The translations under genes were made by a program, and so were the position numbers. From Sporosarcina sp. Marseille-Q4063 (lineage in GTDB: Bacteria; Bacillota; Bacilli; Bacillales_A; Planococcaceae), in NCBI RefSeq assembly GCF_018309085.1, contig NZ_CP070502.1:2170001-2234000 (forward strand): a stretch of DNA of 64,000 bases, given 5' to 3'. Positions 32,836-41,768 of the stretch are shown piece after piece. How positions within the stretch are numbered: position 1 is the stretch's first letter; each line of letters starts with the position of its first letter. The notes under the pieces were generated by a model, which worked only from the letters and a program-made list of their open reading frames with translations, was not told the origin of the DNA and ran no database searches.

Positions 32836-34074
32836 TTAAGTAATTTCTTCAACAATTTCCTTTAAATCAGTAAAAAAAGCTTGTCTATCTACAAGCTTCA
32901 TTAAGTCGATAGTGGCAATTCTTAACCTAAACGTATCATCCTGATTAATAAAACTGTACTCCCCTCTTATCTTATCATTATCTCTTGTTTTAGGATACAA
33001 TAAGACTGCTTGGCTAACGTTAGGGAAGGCATTTAAATATGTATTTATTTGATAAATATCATTTACTTCGGCAAAACTTTTTACTTGTTTCCACTTAGTA
33101 TCAATTATTACAGTTGTGGATGTTGTCTTCAATACAATATCTGGTCTTAAATTAATCTTTTTGCCTTTGCCATTTATATTTTTTAATAACTTTTGTGTGC
33201 CTTTTTGGTACGTTACATTTTTATATAACTTTTTATACATTTTAAAAACATATTTTTCAAATAAATTATTCATGTCAAATAATAAAAAATCAACTTTCAC
33301 TTTCCCAGTAACCATATCTAGTGTGTGCCCTGAAACAAACAGTTCACAATACTTTAACACCTCTTTATAACGCATCGAAATTCTATCTAAATGAATGTTT
33401 TTTATTGTGTCTATCGTAACTGGAGTTACCTTTACTTGATCAAAATAAGAAGTTAACTTTTTTACTAACCTTTTGTTATCTTGTCGCTTCACCAACTTGC
33501 TTAAAATTGACAGTGTATATTTAATTACTCTGTTTAATTTATTGTCTTCAGTTAAGATGGAAAACTTGCAATAAAACTTATTAACCAATAATGTATTTCT
33601 TCTTATATTATTCGTGAAATCGATACTACCTTTGACCGAATTTAGGTTCCGTTGAGTTTTGTTATATGAACTTATTAATCCTTTATGAATTTGCATTTCT
33701 AATTCCCTTAAAAATATAGCTGCGAGTATGTCAATAAAACCTTGTGATCCGTATGAGATGTTTGCCTCTATATTTTTTCGTGTTGGTATATCGTTTGCTA
33801 TTTTTAACATCTTTATTAAAATGTTTTTAATCTCTTTTTTATTATCCCCATCGGTAATCTTTGGGAGAATATCTATTGTTATTTTAGGGGTACTAATTAT
33901 TCCTACCCAATGAGCAGGTGTAACGTAGTTCTTCCCCCATCTAAAGATTTGTTTCCCTTGCTTATCTTCAACTTTCTTCAGGAATTCAGCGTCATTGTAC
34001 GATATTTGTTTTTTCTCTAGGTCGGTACTATTTGATATTTTTATTCTTTCATGTTCAATAACTTCTAATTGCAT
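32836..34074 (-). CDS. McrC-family restriction subunit
   Basis: 412 aa. Residues ~310-345 hold the PD-(D/E)XK nuclease core (LRPDIVLKTTSTTVIIDTKW). The N-terminal half has the family pattern FRWGKNYVTPAHWVG and IDILPKI. It works with the McrB-type GTPase encoded next to it, which activates cleavage. GGAGGAGG before ATG. Here the partner methyltransferases argue for a modification-sensitive type II-like system rather than a stand-alone type IV one. Confidence 0.9.
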   Translation of the reverse strand: MQLEVIEHERIKISNSTDLEKKQISYNDAEFLKKVEDKQGKQIFRWGKNYVTPAHWVGIISTPKITIDILPKITDGDNKKEIKNILIKMLKIANDIPTRKNIEANISYGSQGFIDILAAIFLRELEMQIHKGLISSYNKTQRNLNSVKGSIDFTNNIRRNTLLVNKFYCKFSILTEDNKLNRVIKYTLSILSKLVKRQDNKRLVKKLTSYFDQVKVTPVTIDTIKNIHLDRISMRYKEVLKYCELFVSGHTLDMVTGKVKVDFLLFDMNNLFEKYVFKMYKKLYKNVTYQKGTQKLLKNINGKGKKINLRPDIVLKTTSTTVIIDTKWKQVKSFAEVNDIYQINTYLNAFPNVSQAVLLYPKTRDNDKIRGEYSFINQDDTFRLRIATIDLMKLVDRQAFFTDLKEIVEEIT

Positions 34075-34095
34075 ATATACCTCCTCCTAATTAAG

Positions 34096-35376
34096 TTATG
34101 AGTATATTTTAATTAGGGAACTATTATCTATACTATGATTGATAAAGAAGCTTTTTCTATTTTCCAGGTCTAACTCACCAAGGTAATCAAATAGCTCGTC
34201 TACTTCAAGTTCTATATGCTTATATATTGCGTTGTCTTTTGTTTCCCCATCTTCATCTAAGTCATTCATTACTAGTTGTACTTTTTGTAAATCATCATAA
34301 AAATACTCTTCTAACAAAGGAATAACTTGATTCACTAATACATCCTTGACATCTTTTAAGTTCTTAACTTTGATAAAATATGCATGTCCAATAACAAAAT
34401 TAGAATCCAACAAAATTTCTATTCTTTTATTAATTCTGTCCAACATTCTTATAATATTTACTCCGTCTATATCGAACGGGTCAACGCCATTAGCGACCAA
34501 TTCATTCTTTAGTTGGGTAAGGTCATAAGTGTTCTTTATAAATTTAAATCGTCTTCTGAGGGCTAAGTCAATTAATGCAATACTCCTGTCAGTAGAATTC
34601 ATCGTCCCAATAATGTCTAAGTTGATTGGAACCCCAAATCTCTTTTTTGAATAGGGGAGTACTACTTCCAGCTGATTATCCGCACCCAATCTTTTATCCA
34701 ATTCAATAAGAGTGATTAACTCACCAAATATCTCGGATATATTACCCCTGTTTATCTCATCTATAAAAATAGCGTATTCTTTGTGTGGATTGTTTTTTGC
34801 AATATCACATATCCGCTTAAAAACTCCTGGCTCAATGTTGTACTGTATTGAACCGTTGCCCACTTCAACTTCTTCAGAAGACACGACTGGCCTAATTCCT
34901 TCTACAAAGTCTTCATATGCGAAAGATTGATGAAATGTAACAAACATAAACCTCTCTTCAATACCTTCACTTGAAAGATACTTTTCGTAAAACTTTTTTT
35001 CGTATGAAAGTAATCTATTTAAATCAACATGCCACTTACCATCAACCTCTTTAAATATTTGTGGTTCACTGGGTGAAAAGAAGGATGATAGTTCTATTGA
35101 GTGTGAATTTAATATTGCCGAAACACCTATCCTCAACTCTCTTGTTGTAGGAATGGATAAACTATCAACCTTTTCTTGTATTGTATCGCTAGACATTAAA
35201 TTGTCACCCTGTAGTATTATTAATGAAAGTAATACCCATTCTTCTGACGTTCTCACATAGGCATCAACTATCTCACTATCTTGAATACTAAAACCAGTGT
35301 ATCGATTCTTGAGTTTTTGCATAAGGTACGTTTTACCTGTACCTGGTGGCCCATAATAAATAATGTTTTCCCCCAT
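34096..35376 (-). CDS. McrB-type AAA+ GTPase
   Basis: 426 aa. Walker A GPPGTGKT at residues 9-16 begins almost at once, so the N-terminal DNA-recognition domain of classical McrB is missing. Walker B FIDEINRGNISEIFGELITL, the McrB-type MNSTDRSIALID (NxxD) and an LALRRRF sensor are seen. Specificity must come from another subunit, perhaps the gene upstream at 35398-36147. GGAGGG before ATG. It drives McrC on GTP hydrolysis. Confidence 0.92.
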   Translation of the reverse strand: MGENIIYYGPPGTGKTYLMQKLKNRYTGFSIQDSEIVDAYVRTSEEWVLLSLIILQGDNLMSSDTIQEKVDSLSIPTTRELRIGVSAILNSHSIELSSFFSPSEPQIFKEVDGKWHVDLNRLLSYEKKFYEKYLSSEGIEERFMFVTFHQSFAYEDFVEGIRPVVSSEEVEVGNGSIQYNIEPGVFKRICDIAKNNPHKEYAIFIDEINRGNISEIFGELITLIELDKRLGADNQLEVVLPYSKKRFGVPINLDIIGTMNSTDRSIALIDLALRRRFKFIKNTYDLTQLKNELVANGVDPFDIDGVNIIRMLDRINKRIEILLDSNFVIGHAYFIKVKNLKDVKDVLVNQVIPLLEEYFYDDLQKVQLVMNDLDEDGETKDNAIYKHIELEVDELFDYLGELDLENRKSFFINHSIDNSSLIKIYS

Positions 35377-35397
35377 TATATCCCTCCGATAATATTA

Positions 35398-36147
35398 TTA
35401 ATATCCTGAATTTCTTAGCGTCTTTAATCCTGGAAGCACTTCCCTATTATCTACTAGTTTTAAATCCGTTGAAACGCTTACAGTAGCTCTTTCAAAACGG
35501 GTCGGTGAAACAAAACCAATCTTGGTGAGATATTCAATATGTTTAATTCTGATTTGCTTCTTCCTTGGTGCTGAGTAGCTATCTTTTCTTTCTCTAGCGG
35601 TCGTTCCAGAATTAATATTGGCAGTAATTCGAACATCGTTGAGTAGTCTTGCTAACAAACCTCTTACATTATCATTGTCATAATCAAGAGCAATAAACTT
35701 TGCCGTCTTATCATAAGAAGCCCTTCCATCAAACACCCCAACAAGAAAAGAAATCTTGACCTCTGTTGATGAATTGTAAAGTGGCTCTTGAATATCCCTA
35801 ACCAAGTCATTAATATTATATGTACTTTGAGTTTGTTCAAACAGTGTTACTATTCCTTTCTTACCTGCGCTATATTTGGAAATAGGGATATTTTGTTGTC
35901 TGTAAAAGTCTGTTAGTTGACAAAGCTCCCCTTTGTTAAGGAAATCTGCAATCTGTTTAATATAATTATAGTGCGCTTCCAAATCTCGATAATTAAAATG
36001 TGTCGGATTATGCCTAACCGGTGCTTGCCAATATACTTTATCTTCAATAGAAGTCCTTTCATCAGCCATAAGTAATCCTAAAAAGTATGCTGATTGATTA
36101 GTCAAAAACTTAGAGCCTAAATCTATACCTAGTTCTATTGTCTTCAT
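35398..36147 (-). CDS. LAGLIDADG-like protein of the restriction operon
   Basis: 249 aa. SFLVGVFDGRASYD near residues 135-148 resembles the LAGLIDADG helix (GxxDGxxS), followed by a beta-sheet-like region rich in lysine and arginine (ARERKDSYSAPRKKQIRIKH). A complete homing endonuclease would have two such motifs or act as a dimer. First gene of the operon, 21 bp before mcrB. It could supply DNA recognition for McrB, which lacks its own domain, or be an extra nuclease; neither is proven. Confidence 0.6.
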   Translation of the reverse strand: MKTIELGIDLGSKFLTNQSAYFLGLLMADERTSIEDKVYWQAPVRHNPTHFNYRDLEAHYNYIKQIADFLNKGELCQLTDFYRQQNIPISKYSAGKKGIVTLFEQTQSTYNINDLVRDIQEPLYNSSTEVKISFLVGVFDGRASYDKTAKFIALDYDNDNVRGLLARLLNDVRITANINSGTTARERKDSYSAPRKKQIRIKHIEYLTKIGFVSPTRFERATVSVSTDLKLVDNREVLPGLKTLRNSGY

Positions 36148-36440
36148 ATACAATTCCCCCTTAATATTCTTAACTGGTTGTTTACAATTATATTACAAGA
36201 GATTTTTCAAAAATAGGATAATATCTAAACCACACATAATATAATGTAAAGAGCAATCGCAGCACTTATAGCTAAACGGACATTGAATACCCACTCGCAA
36301 AAAAATCGCAACTATTCCAAGCGGTTATTTTTTCATTATACATTAGTTGAAGTTGATATAAATCGGACACTTGCATTACATATCAGGCTCAGGTGAGCAC
36401 CTTTTTAATAATAATAAAAAACAACACTTTATTTTCTGCT
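36148..36440. other. Intergenic gap between modules 1 and 2
   Basis: AT-rich. A degenerate hairpin AATCGC...CCAAGCGGTTATTTTTTC at about 36308-36337 shares CAAGCGGTT with the recurrent terminators, but its orientation (T's on the plus strand) is opposite to the genes around it. No gene seen. Confidence 0.4.
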
Positions 36441-38879
36441 TTAATTCGGATAGATCAACTCAATCAACCGCTTAAAGATGAACGATTCATTTTCAAGAAT
36501 CAAGTCCATATTTAATATCTCTTTAAAACCATCGCTACTAAATTCTAACTGTCTTCGCTCATTGTGAATATCTAATATATATTTATCGAACGTGAACGAT
36601 ACCACCTGGCTCGCCCTGTCTACAAACACATCATCTAAATTCACGCGAACATCATTCGAAATTCGTTGTGTGATTTTCCAAATAATGTCTTCTTCTTCTG
36701 TTTTTGAATGCAGATTCGCAAGCATATCCGCTCTGAGAAAGTTATTCGCGTAAACTGTCGCTTGGTTATGAATACGATATCCTTTTCCCTCAATCAACTT
36801 CTGTTGCCAACGACTGACCTTAAAATATATATTCAAACCGTCAATTTCGACATTTGTCACTTCCGCATAATATCTAATGTGTGTTGTTTCTTCCTCATAA
36901 ATAGCGATGTATCGCATTCGTTGCCAACCTTTAACTAACTCCACAACCTGCATGACGTAACCTTTGGAAGTTAATAACCGATGTAATTCTTCGTCACCTT
37001 GTACAGCACAAATCAGCACCTGATCTACCGAATACGAGTTTTCAATTTCTTCATATGACCCTTTCGGTAGGATCCCCTCTTGCTGCAACTGAGCTGGACT
37101 TTTATTCAACAAGTTATCAATGAAACGATCTACTAATGTCGTTGCGTTTGGTAAAAAAGGAAAACCACCAATATTCACACTGTCAATACTTTCGTATAGC
37201 GGATGGTCCTTATATCTTTGCTCGTCATTCCAGGGAAATAACACATACGCCCCAAATGCTGTACGTTCATATCTTCCATCAGTATTGACAACGATGGAAT
37301 CACGATAACGGTGCATTGTATTCACATCATCCTGCATTGGACCCGGCATATTCGGATTCGTTTCTAAATCTAAGCGATATTTTGCATCGAAAATATACTG
37401 GTATTGGTACTCTTTTCCTTTCTTACCGATACTCAACATGGTATCCGGCTTCTGTTGCACAGTCGGCACACGGTTGCTGGTCGTGTCAAACTGATATTTC
37501 AATGTTATTTCTTCTTTCGTTACAGGATGAACATACTTGCGCTCAGCCGTTCGCGATTTATTTAGATTAACAAAAAGCCCTTCTGAATTAACCTTCACAA
37601 AATCTTGGCTGATCGGTGTACACTTTTCATCTAGCAATCGACCGAGCTTTAAAAATGTCCAGTATTCATATAGTGTCGCTATATCTTTAACAGACATCTT
37701 ATAGATCTCACCTTGAAGTACAATACTTTTACTAATCGTCGTGTACACTTGCAGCACATTACGGTAACCAGGAGCCATTTGCAATACTAAACTCACTACA
37801 GAACGATCTAACATCCCAATACCGCGCCAGAATAAATTTTTCTCCCTTTTTTCTACCCATTCAATCATCGAATCTAGTTTAGCCAATAAATCATTATCCA
37901 CTCTGCCATATCCTCTGAAATAGGCCTTCTCTATAACACGTTTCAAATCTTTAAATCGAGTAACAATCCTTTGCATTGTCCACTTTACGTATCGGTTTTC
38001 ATGCGTATCTGCAGTATGCTCTTTTCTTACCGATAACCCTTTTGTCGGCATCAAGCTTCTACCATGAAAGGGTATACCATTTGGAACCTCAATAAACATC
38101 CCAGCATTTTTACGCAGGTAAGCTAGGGATCTTGAATCCTGCCGCTTTAATTTATCCCCTCGCACTTCCACATAGTTTTTTCTCAACTGACGGTGCGATG
38201 TCTTCTCAATCCGTTCAATCGCAAGTTTATACTGACCATAATGCAATTCAATTAGCCGATAGAACTCTGCTAATGATGGCTCCTTATAAATCTTGGCACT
38301 TCCCTGCAAATAGGTACGTTTAATAAAATGGTAAGCAAGATTATAGATCTCCTCATTCACTTCATCCAACAAGGCTTTGTAGTCCTTTTTATAATCTAAC
38401 TTTGTTGGAAATACCTCTAAAACGACAGACAGCAGTATTCGCTGATGACTTCCTCGAACTTCAAAAGAAGTTAACCCCACTTCATTACGAAAATGCAATG
38501 TACCAGTCAAAATATCTCTTCTTGAAATTTTACTTACTGCATTTCGAAATTCAGGAAATTCATGATAAAACGTTAACTGTTCCTCTGTTTTAGGCAAAAT
38601 AATAATTTCATAACGCCCATTTTCAAAGAAGATAGGTAAAAGTTGTTGGGCTGAATAAGGGACAAGTTCTCCCAACATGACATTATATAATTGAACCTCA
38701 TCTAGGCTCTCCGCACGGCACTGAAATTGCATCGAATCCTCGACCTTGAAAGGCATATGCTCATGAAGTTTGTTGTATTGCGGATGTGTTGCAGTCCCTT
38801 TAATAATACATGTCAATTCAGCCGTCTCAATGACCACCAACTCTTTGTCCTTAGGAGATCCAGAAAGACGTGAAGCCAT
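36441..38879 (-). CDS. DUF2357 / PD-(D/E)XK nuclease, partner of McrB-like ATPase
   Basis: 812 aa. A long helical and beta N-terminal region (DUF2357-like) with VRKEHTADTHENRYVKWTMQ near residues 287-306. A nuclease core, QKPDTMLSIG and YQYIFDAKYRLD, is found near residues 475-510 with the D...D-x-K pattern. The last 250 residues are of unknown fold. Such proteins are the McrC counterparts of certain McrB-type ATPases. The start overlaps the end of the upstream McrB-like gene by 29 bp, so the two are translationally coupled. GAGGAGG lies about 11 nt before ATG. Confidence 0.85.
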   Translation of the reverse strand: MASRLSGSPKDKELVVIETAELTCIIKGTATHPQYNKLHEHMPFKVEDSMQFQCRAESLDEVQLYNVMLGELVPYSAQQLLPIFFENGRYEIIILPKTEEQLTFYHEFPEFRNAVSKISRRDILTGTLHFRNEVGLTSFEVRGSHQRILLSVVLEVFPTKLDYKKDYKALLDEVNEEIYNLAYHFIKRTYLQGSAKIYKEPSLAEFYRLIELHYGQYKLAIERIEKTSHRQLRKNYVEVRGDKLKRQDSRSLAYLRKNAGMFIEVPNGIPFHGRSLMPTKGLSVRKEHTADTHENRYVKWTMQRIVTRFKDLKRVIEKAYFRGYGRVDNDLLAKLDSMIEWVEKREKNLFWRGIGMLDRSVVSLVLQMAPGYRNVLQVYTTISKSIVLQGEIYKMSVKDIATLYEYWTFLKLGRLLDEKCTPISQDFVKVNSEGLFVNLNKSRTAERKYVHPVTKEEITLKYQFDTTSNRVPTVQQKPDTMLSIGKKGKEYQYQYIFDAKYRLDLETNPNMPGPMQDDVNTMHRYRDSIVVNTDGRYERTAFGAYVLFPWNDEQRYKDHPLYESIDSVNIGGFPFLPNATTLVDRFIDNLLNKSPAQLQQEGILPKGSYEEIENSYSVDQVLICAVQGDEELHRLLTSKGYVMQVVELVKGWQRMRYIAIYEEETTHIRYYAEVTNVEIDGLNIYFKVSRWQQKLIEGKGYRIHNQATVYANNFLRADMLANLHSKTEEEDIIWKITQRISNDVRVNLDDVFVDRASQVVSFTFDKYILDIHNERRQLEFSSDGFKEILNMDLILENESFIFKRLIELIYPN

Positions 38880-40287
38880 CTAGGTGATACCTCCTCAGCA
38901 TTTCCGCTACTTTTTTCGCGCTCCGAGGATATTTAGAAGATACCAACACATTTTCGGCATCATAGGGTACATCCGATAACCATTCAAACAAATCATTCAA
39001 TAATTTATCAATGCGCCCATCACTTCCCGTAATACGCGGCAAGATTTTTTGCATCAGACAATAATCAAACGCCTCATATTCTTCTAACAATCCCATGTTC
39101 GTATTATGTACCATGTAAAAACATATTTCGTCACGCACACGGTAACCAATATGTGCATTCAACGGTTCAAGCAGGTCATTAATTTCGGATAACCTCCTTG
39201 AAATGTCCTCTATTAACTGTCTATGTGTACTATATACATCCTTCAACGAAATGTAATTTGCAGCCAATTGCTTATTCGAAATTCGTTGCATCTCTACCAG
39301 TTCCTGGTCTCCAAGGAAATCAAAGTTCTCCAAATAAATTTCATTAAATTCAATCGTATTTGCTCGGTCCAATACTTTTTTACTGAACGGATGGGTCGTC
39401 TCATCCATATTGACCGTACCGATAATATAAAGATTTTCGGGTAACCGCAAAGAATGGCCAATAAACTTCTTATCTAACAAATATGAGGTAGTAATCCGAT
39501 CCCCATCCCTTTTACGGCTTTCCATCACACTTAACACATCACTAAAATAATACTCCACCCGTGCCAGGTTCATCTCATCAAGAAGAACAAAATGTGGTGA
39601 ATCAGGACGATCCATCGCATGCTCTACCATTTCTGTCAACGGACCTTTCTGAAATTCATTCTTTAAATCCGGATAACCTAATAATTCCGATCCATCAGTC
39701 CAGTCCGGTCTAACTGGAATTAATTTAAACTGGCCATTCTCCTCTGTTGCACCGAGACTTTCAGCGAACAACTGCACAACTTTCGTCTTTCCAGTTCCGG
39801 AGATTCCAGAAATTATGACGAAAGGTTTGCTGCGTATGGAAAGATAGAGGTTTTTGATATTCGATAAGGAATAGTTAAAACCTTTCGAACTAATATAAGA
39901 ATGGATATTTGAAACTAAATTTATATCCCGTAAAGGTTCTGGTTCTATTGGTGTTACTACATCTTCTGTAGGAACACTACCATGCTCTTTTAAGTAAAAA
40001 AGTGTTTCTAACTTCGTATACTTGATAGGATTACCAGAACTTGTATGAATAGAACTGACATCAAGTGATAATAATTGGTTACGTATGTCTTTATTAGCTA
40101 ACTCTCCCTCTAATATAGTGCGTCCCTCATTTTCTGGATGTGCGTCCGCTGTAGATCCAGTTAGTTCATACACTTCTATAATTCTATTACTGTAAACAGC
40201 ACAATAATATTTAATATTACGATCTTTCATTACCAATTTGACTCTCCAACTTACGCTTGTTGCTTGATAAAGTTCTTCAGGTGTCAT
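38851..40287 (-). CDS. McrB-like AAA+ ATPase with N-terminal PUA/EVE-like domain
   Basis: 478 aa from the ATG. The N-terminal domain (ELYQATSVSWRVKLVM then CAVYSNRIIEVYEL) resembles a small EVE/PUA-like fold. Walker A is ISGISGTGKTKVV, Walker B FVLLDEMNLARVEYYFSDVL and the sensor NMDETTHPFSKKVLDRANTI. The ATG has no ribosome-binding site. In-frame sequence continues upstream (EDVVLIKINQSYKEN) to AAGGGGGAG followed by ATC at 40345-40347, so translation may start at this non-AUG codon, adding 20 residues. Confidence 0.87.
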   Translation of the reverse strand: MTPEELYQATSVSWRVKLVMKDRNIKYYCAVYSNRIIEVYELTGSTADAHPENEGRTILEGELANKDIRNQLLSLDVSSIHTSSGNPIKYTKLETLFYLKEHGSVPTEDVVTPIEPEPLRDINLVSNIHSYISSKGFNYSLSNIKNLYLSIRSKPFVIISGISGTGKTKVVQLFAESLGATEENGQFKLIPVRPDWTDGSELLGYPDLKNEFQKGPLTEMVEHAMDRPDSPHFVLLDEMNLARVEYYFSDVLSVMESRKRDGDRITTSYLLDKKFIGHSLRLPENLYIIGTVNMDETTHPFSKKVLDRANTIEFNEIYLENFDFLGDQELVEMQRISNKQLAANYISLKDVYSTHRQLIEDISRRLSEINDLLEPLNAHIGYRVRDEICFYMVHNTNMGLLEEYEAFDYCLMQKILPRITGSDGRIDKLLNDLFEWLSDVPYDAENVLVSSKYPRSAKKVAEMLRRYHLDGFTSFWIS

Positions 40288-40451
40288 ATTTTCTTTATAT
40301 GATTGATTGATTTTAATTAAGACTACATCTTCAACTTGATTATTGATAAATAACTCCCCCTTAATACCTTCAAATACTCTTTACTGCATTTTGTTTCCAA
40401 TAATTCCGAACTTTTTACATATATCTATTCTCCTACACTCGCCACTCACTT

Positions 40452-40598
40452 TCAACTATCATTCCAACTTGTCCAGTCTGCATCTCCATTGCCGTCATCA
40501 TAAATACTTAAATAATCCTCCCAAGTGATTATTTTTGTTAGACATTTCTCGTTGCAATACTGTGTACCATCTGATTCAAAGTAAAATTCCTCAAGCAT
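40452..40598 (-). pseudogene. Truncated zinc-binding small protein
   Basis: 48 codons: MLEEFYFESDGTQYCNEKCL and ITWEDYLSIYDDGNGDADWT, then NDS and stop. The codons just upstream read CP, so the first cysteine pair of a zinc ribbon seems cut off, and there is no ribosome-binding site. The 5' end meets the 3' end of the decayed HTH gene, which suggests a recombination joint. Confidence 0.55.
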
Positions 40599-40604
40599 AG
40601 GGCA

Positions 40605-41215
40605 ACGCTAGTGTGCCGTCGTATTACCCGAACAAATTTCGAGTGTTTTGCTTTTTTGTTGATTGGAATGCGATAGTGATTGTTGTAGCGCTAGGGCTTC
40701 GAATAGTTCTTTTTTGTACCCGTAAATGCTGAATTTTAATAAGCGGCCGGTCTGTCCCCGGTAAATGCTGTAAAACCTGCTGATTTGCTGCTGGTCCTCT
40801 TCGCCTGAGTAAGAATTGAGAAGACTTTTGAATCTTTGGTAATGCGTGACGGTCACTTGCTTATACGTATTATGAATGTAAATATCTTTTTTACTTTTAA
40901 GATTAATAGCTTCATTTTCGGATTTGGTATGTTCTTCCGTTTTCTCTAGTGAATGGTTTTCTTTCGATGATTTTCAACTCTTCTAGTTTTCGAATAGATT
41001 GTTGAATTGTTCGTATTGTTTTTTCTATTGTTTTTGAGATGGTCTCCACCTTTAAATGAGCTATGCCTGGATATTTTACGGCATAGCGGCTTAACATTTT
41101 GATTACATGTGGGTCTGTTTCGTTTAATTGGAATTTATATCCATAAAGATGTGCCGCTAAAGCTTCGTTTAATTGGCGTTGATTGGTAAATGGTTGAAGT
41201 CTCTATAAATATTTC
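40605..41215 (-). pseudogene. Decayed copy of the HTH gene at 49487-50299
   Basis: Two fragments match the intact gene: MLSRYAVKYPGIAHLKVETI and TIRTIQQSIRKLEELKIIER, then VTVTHYQRFKSLLNSYSGEE and YSIYRGQTGRLLKFSIYGYK. An internal deletion of about 100 bp and a 1-bp deletion (GATTGTTG against GATTGCTTG) destroy the frame. The promoter-side sequence (GATATATAGAG / GCTATATAGAG, then AAAGGATACTTTTGA) is also shared. Confidence 0.9.
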
Positions 41216-41301
41216 ATATCAGTGATCCCACTGGTCAATTAAGATTTTCATTTGCTATATAGAGTGGGGGAGCTTTAAAAGGATACTTTTGAAAAAACAA
41301 A

Positions 41302-41338
41302 TAAACCATCCTCTTTTATCACAAAAAAGAGATGGTTT
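41302..41338. terminator. Hairpin upstream of the decayed HTH gene
   Basis: AAACCATC-CTCTTTT and AAAAGAGATGGTTT pair with one bulge; TTAATT follows. Confidence 0.6.
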
Positions 41339-41768
41339 AATTATAGATAACATCTGAATTCCTCCAGTATTTCTTAAATATCAGCAGGCAGTAGAATCTC
41401 GGCTTAATTGACTTCAGTGGAATTTTTTCAACAAATAATCCTCCAATGCTTTAATAAGTACACTTTTCTTCTTCAAAATCCCGCCATATGCAATAATCCG
41501 ATGGTCTATCCAGGTTAAGCTTCTCCAGCAATATAATTGAATGATGACCAAACTAAACTGTGCTTTACATAGTTTGATCTAATCGATTAGGAGGTCTTAA
41601 TTATGCTACTATAGTCTACTTATTAACCGAAACCTATCTAGCACTTCTTGTTTAAAATTGATAATTATAGCCATTAGTAGAACAGATCCAAGCAAAAATA
41701 TTGTTTCCAGATATCCCGTCACCACTAAATCGTTTTTTATTATGAACTTTCATTCATCCCATACTATA
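41339..41768. other. 430-bp gap without a supported gene
   Basis: AT-rich. A perfect site TTAGGAGGTCTTAATT is followed by ATG CTA CTA TAG (MLL), perhaps a relic start. On the minus strand a frame from GTG near 41730 gives about 37 residues with LETIFLLGSVLLMAIIINFK, a possible small membrane peptide without a clear site. I do not call either. Confidence 0.4.

Noticed and set aside
35398..36147. LAGLIDADG-like gene as an intron- or intein-borne homing endonuclease
   Set aside because: It is a free-standing first gene of an operon with its own site, and no split gene surrounds it.
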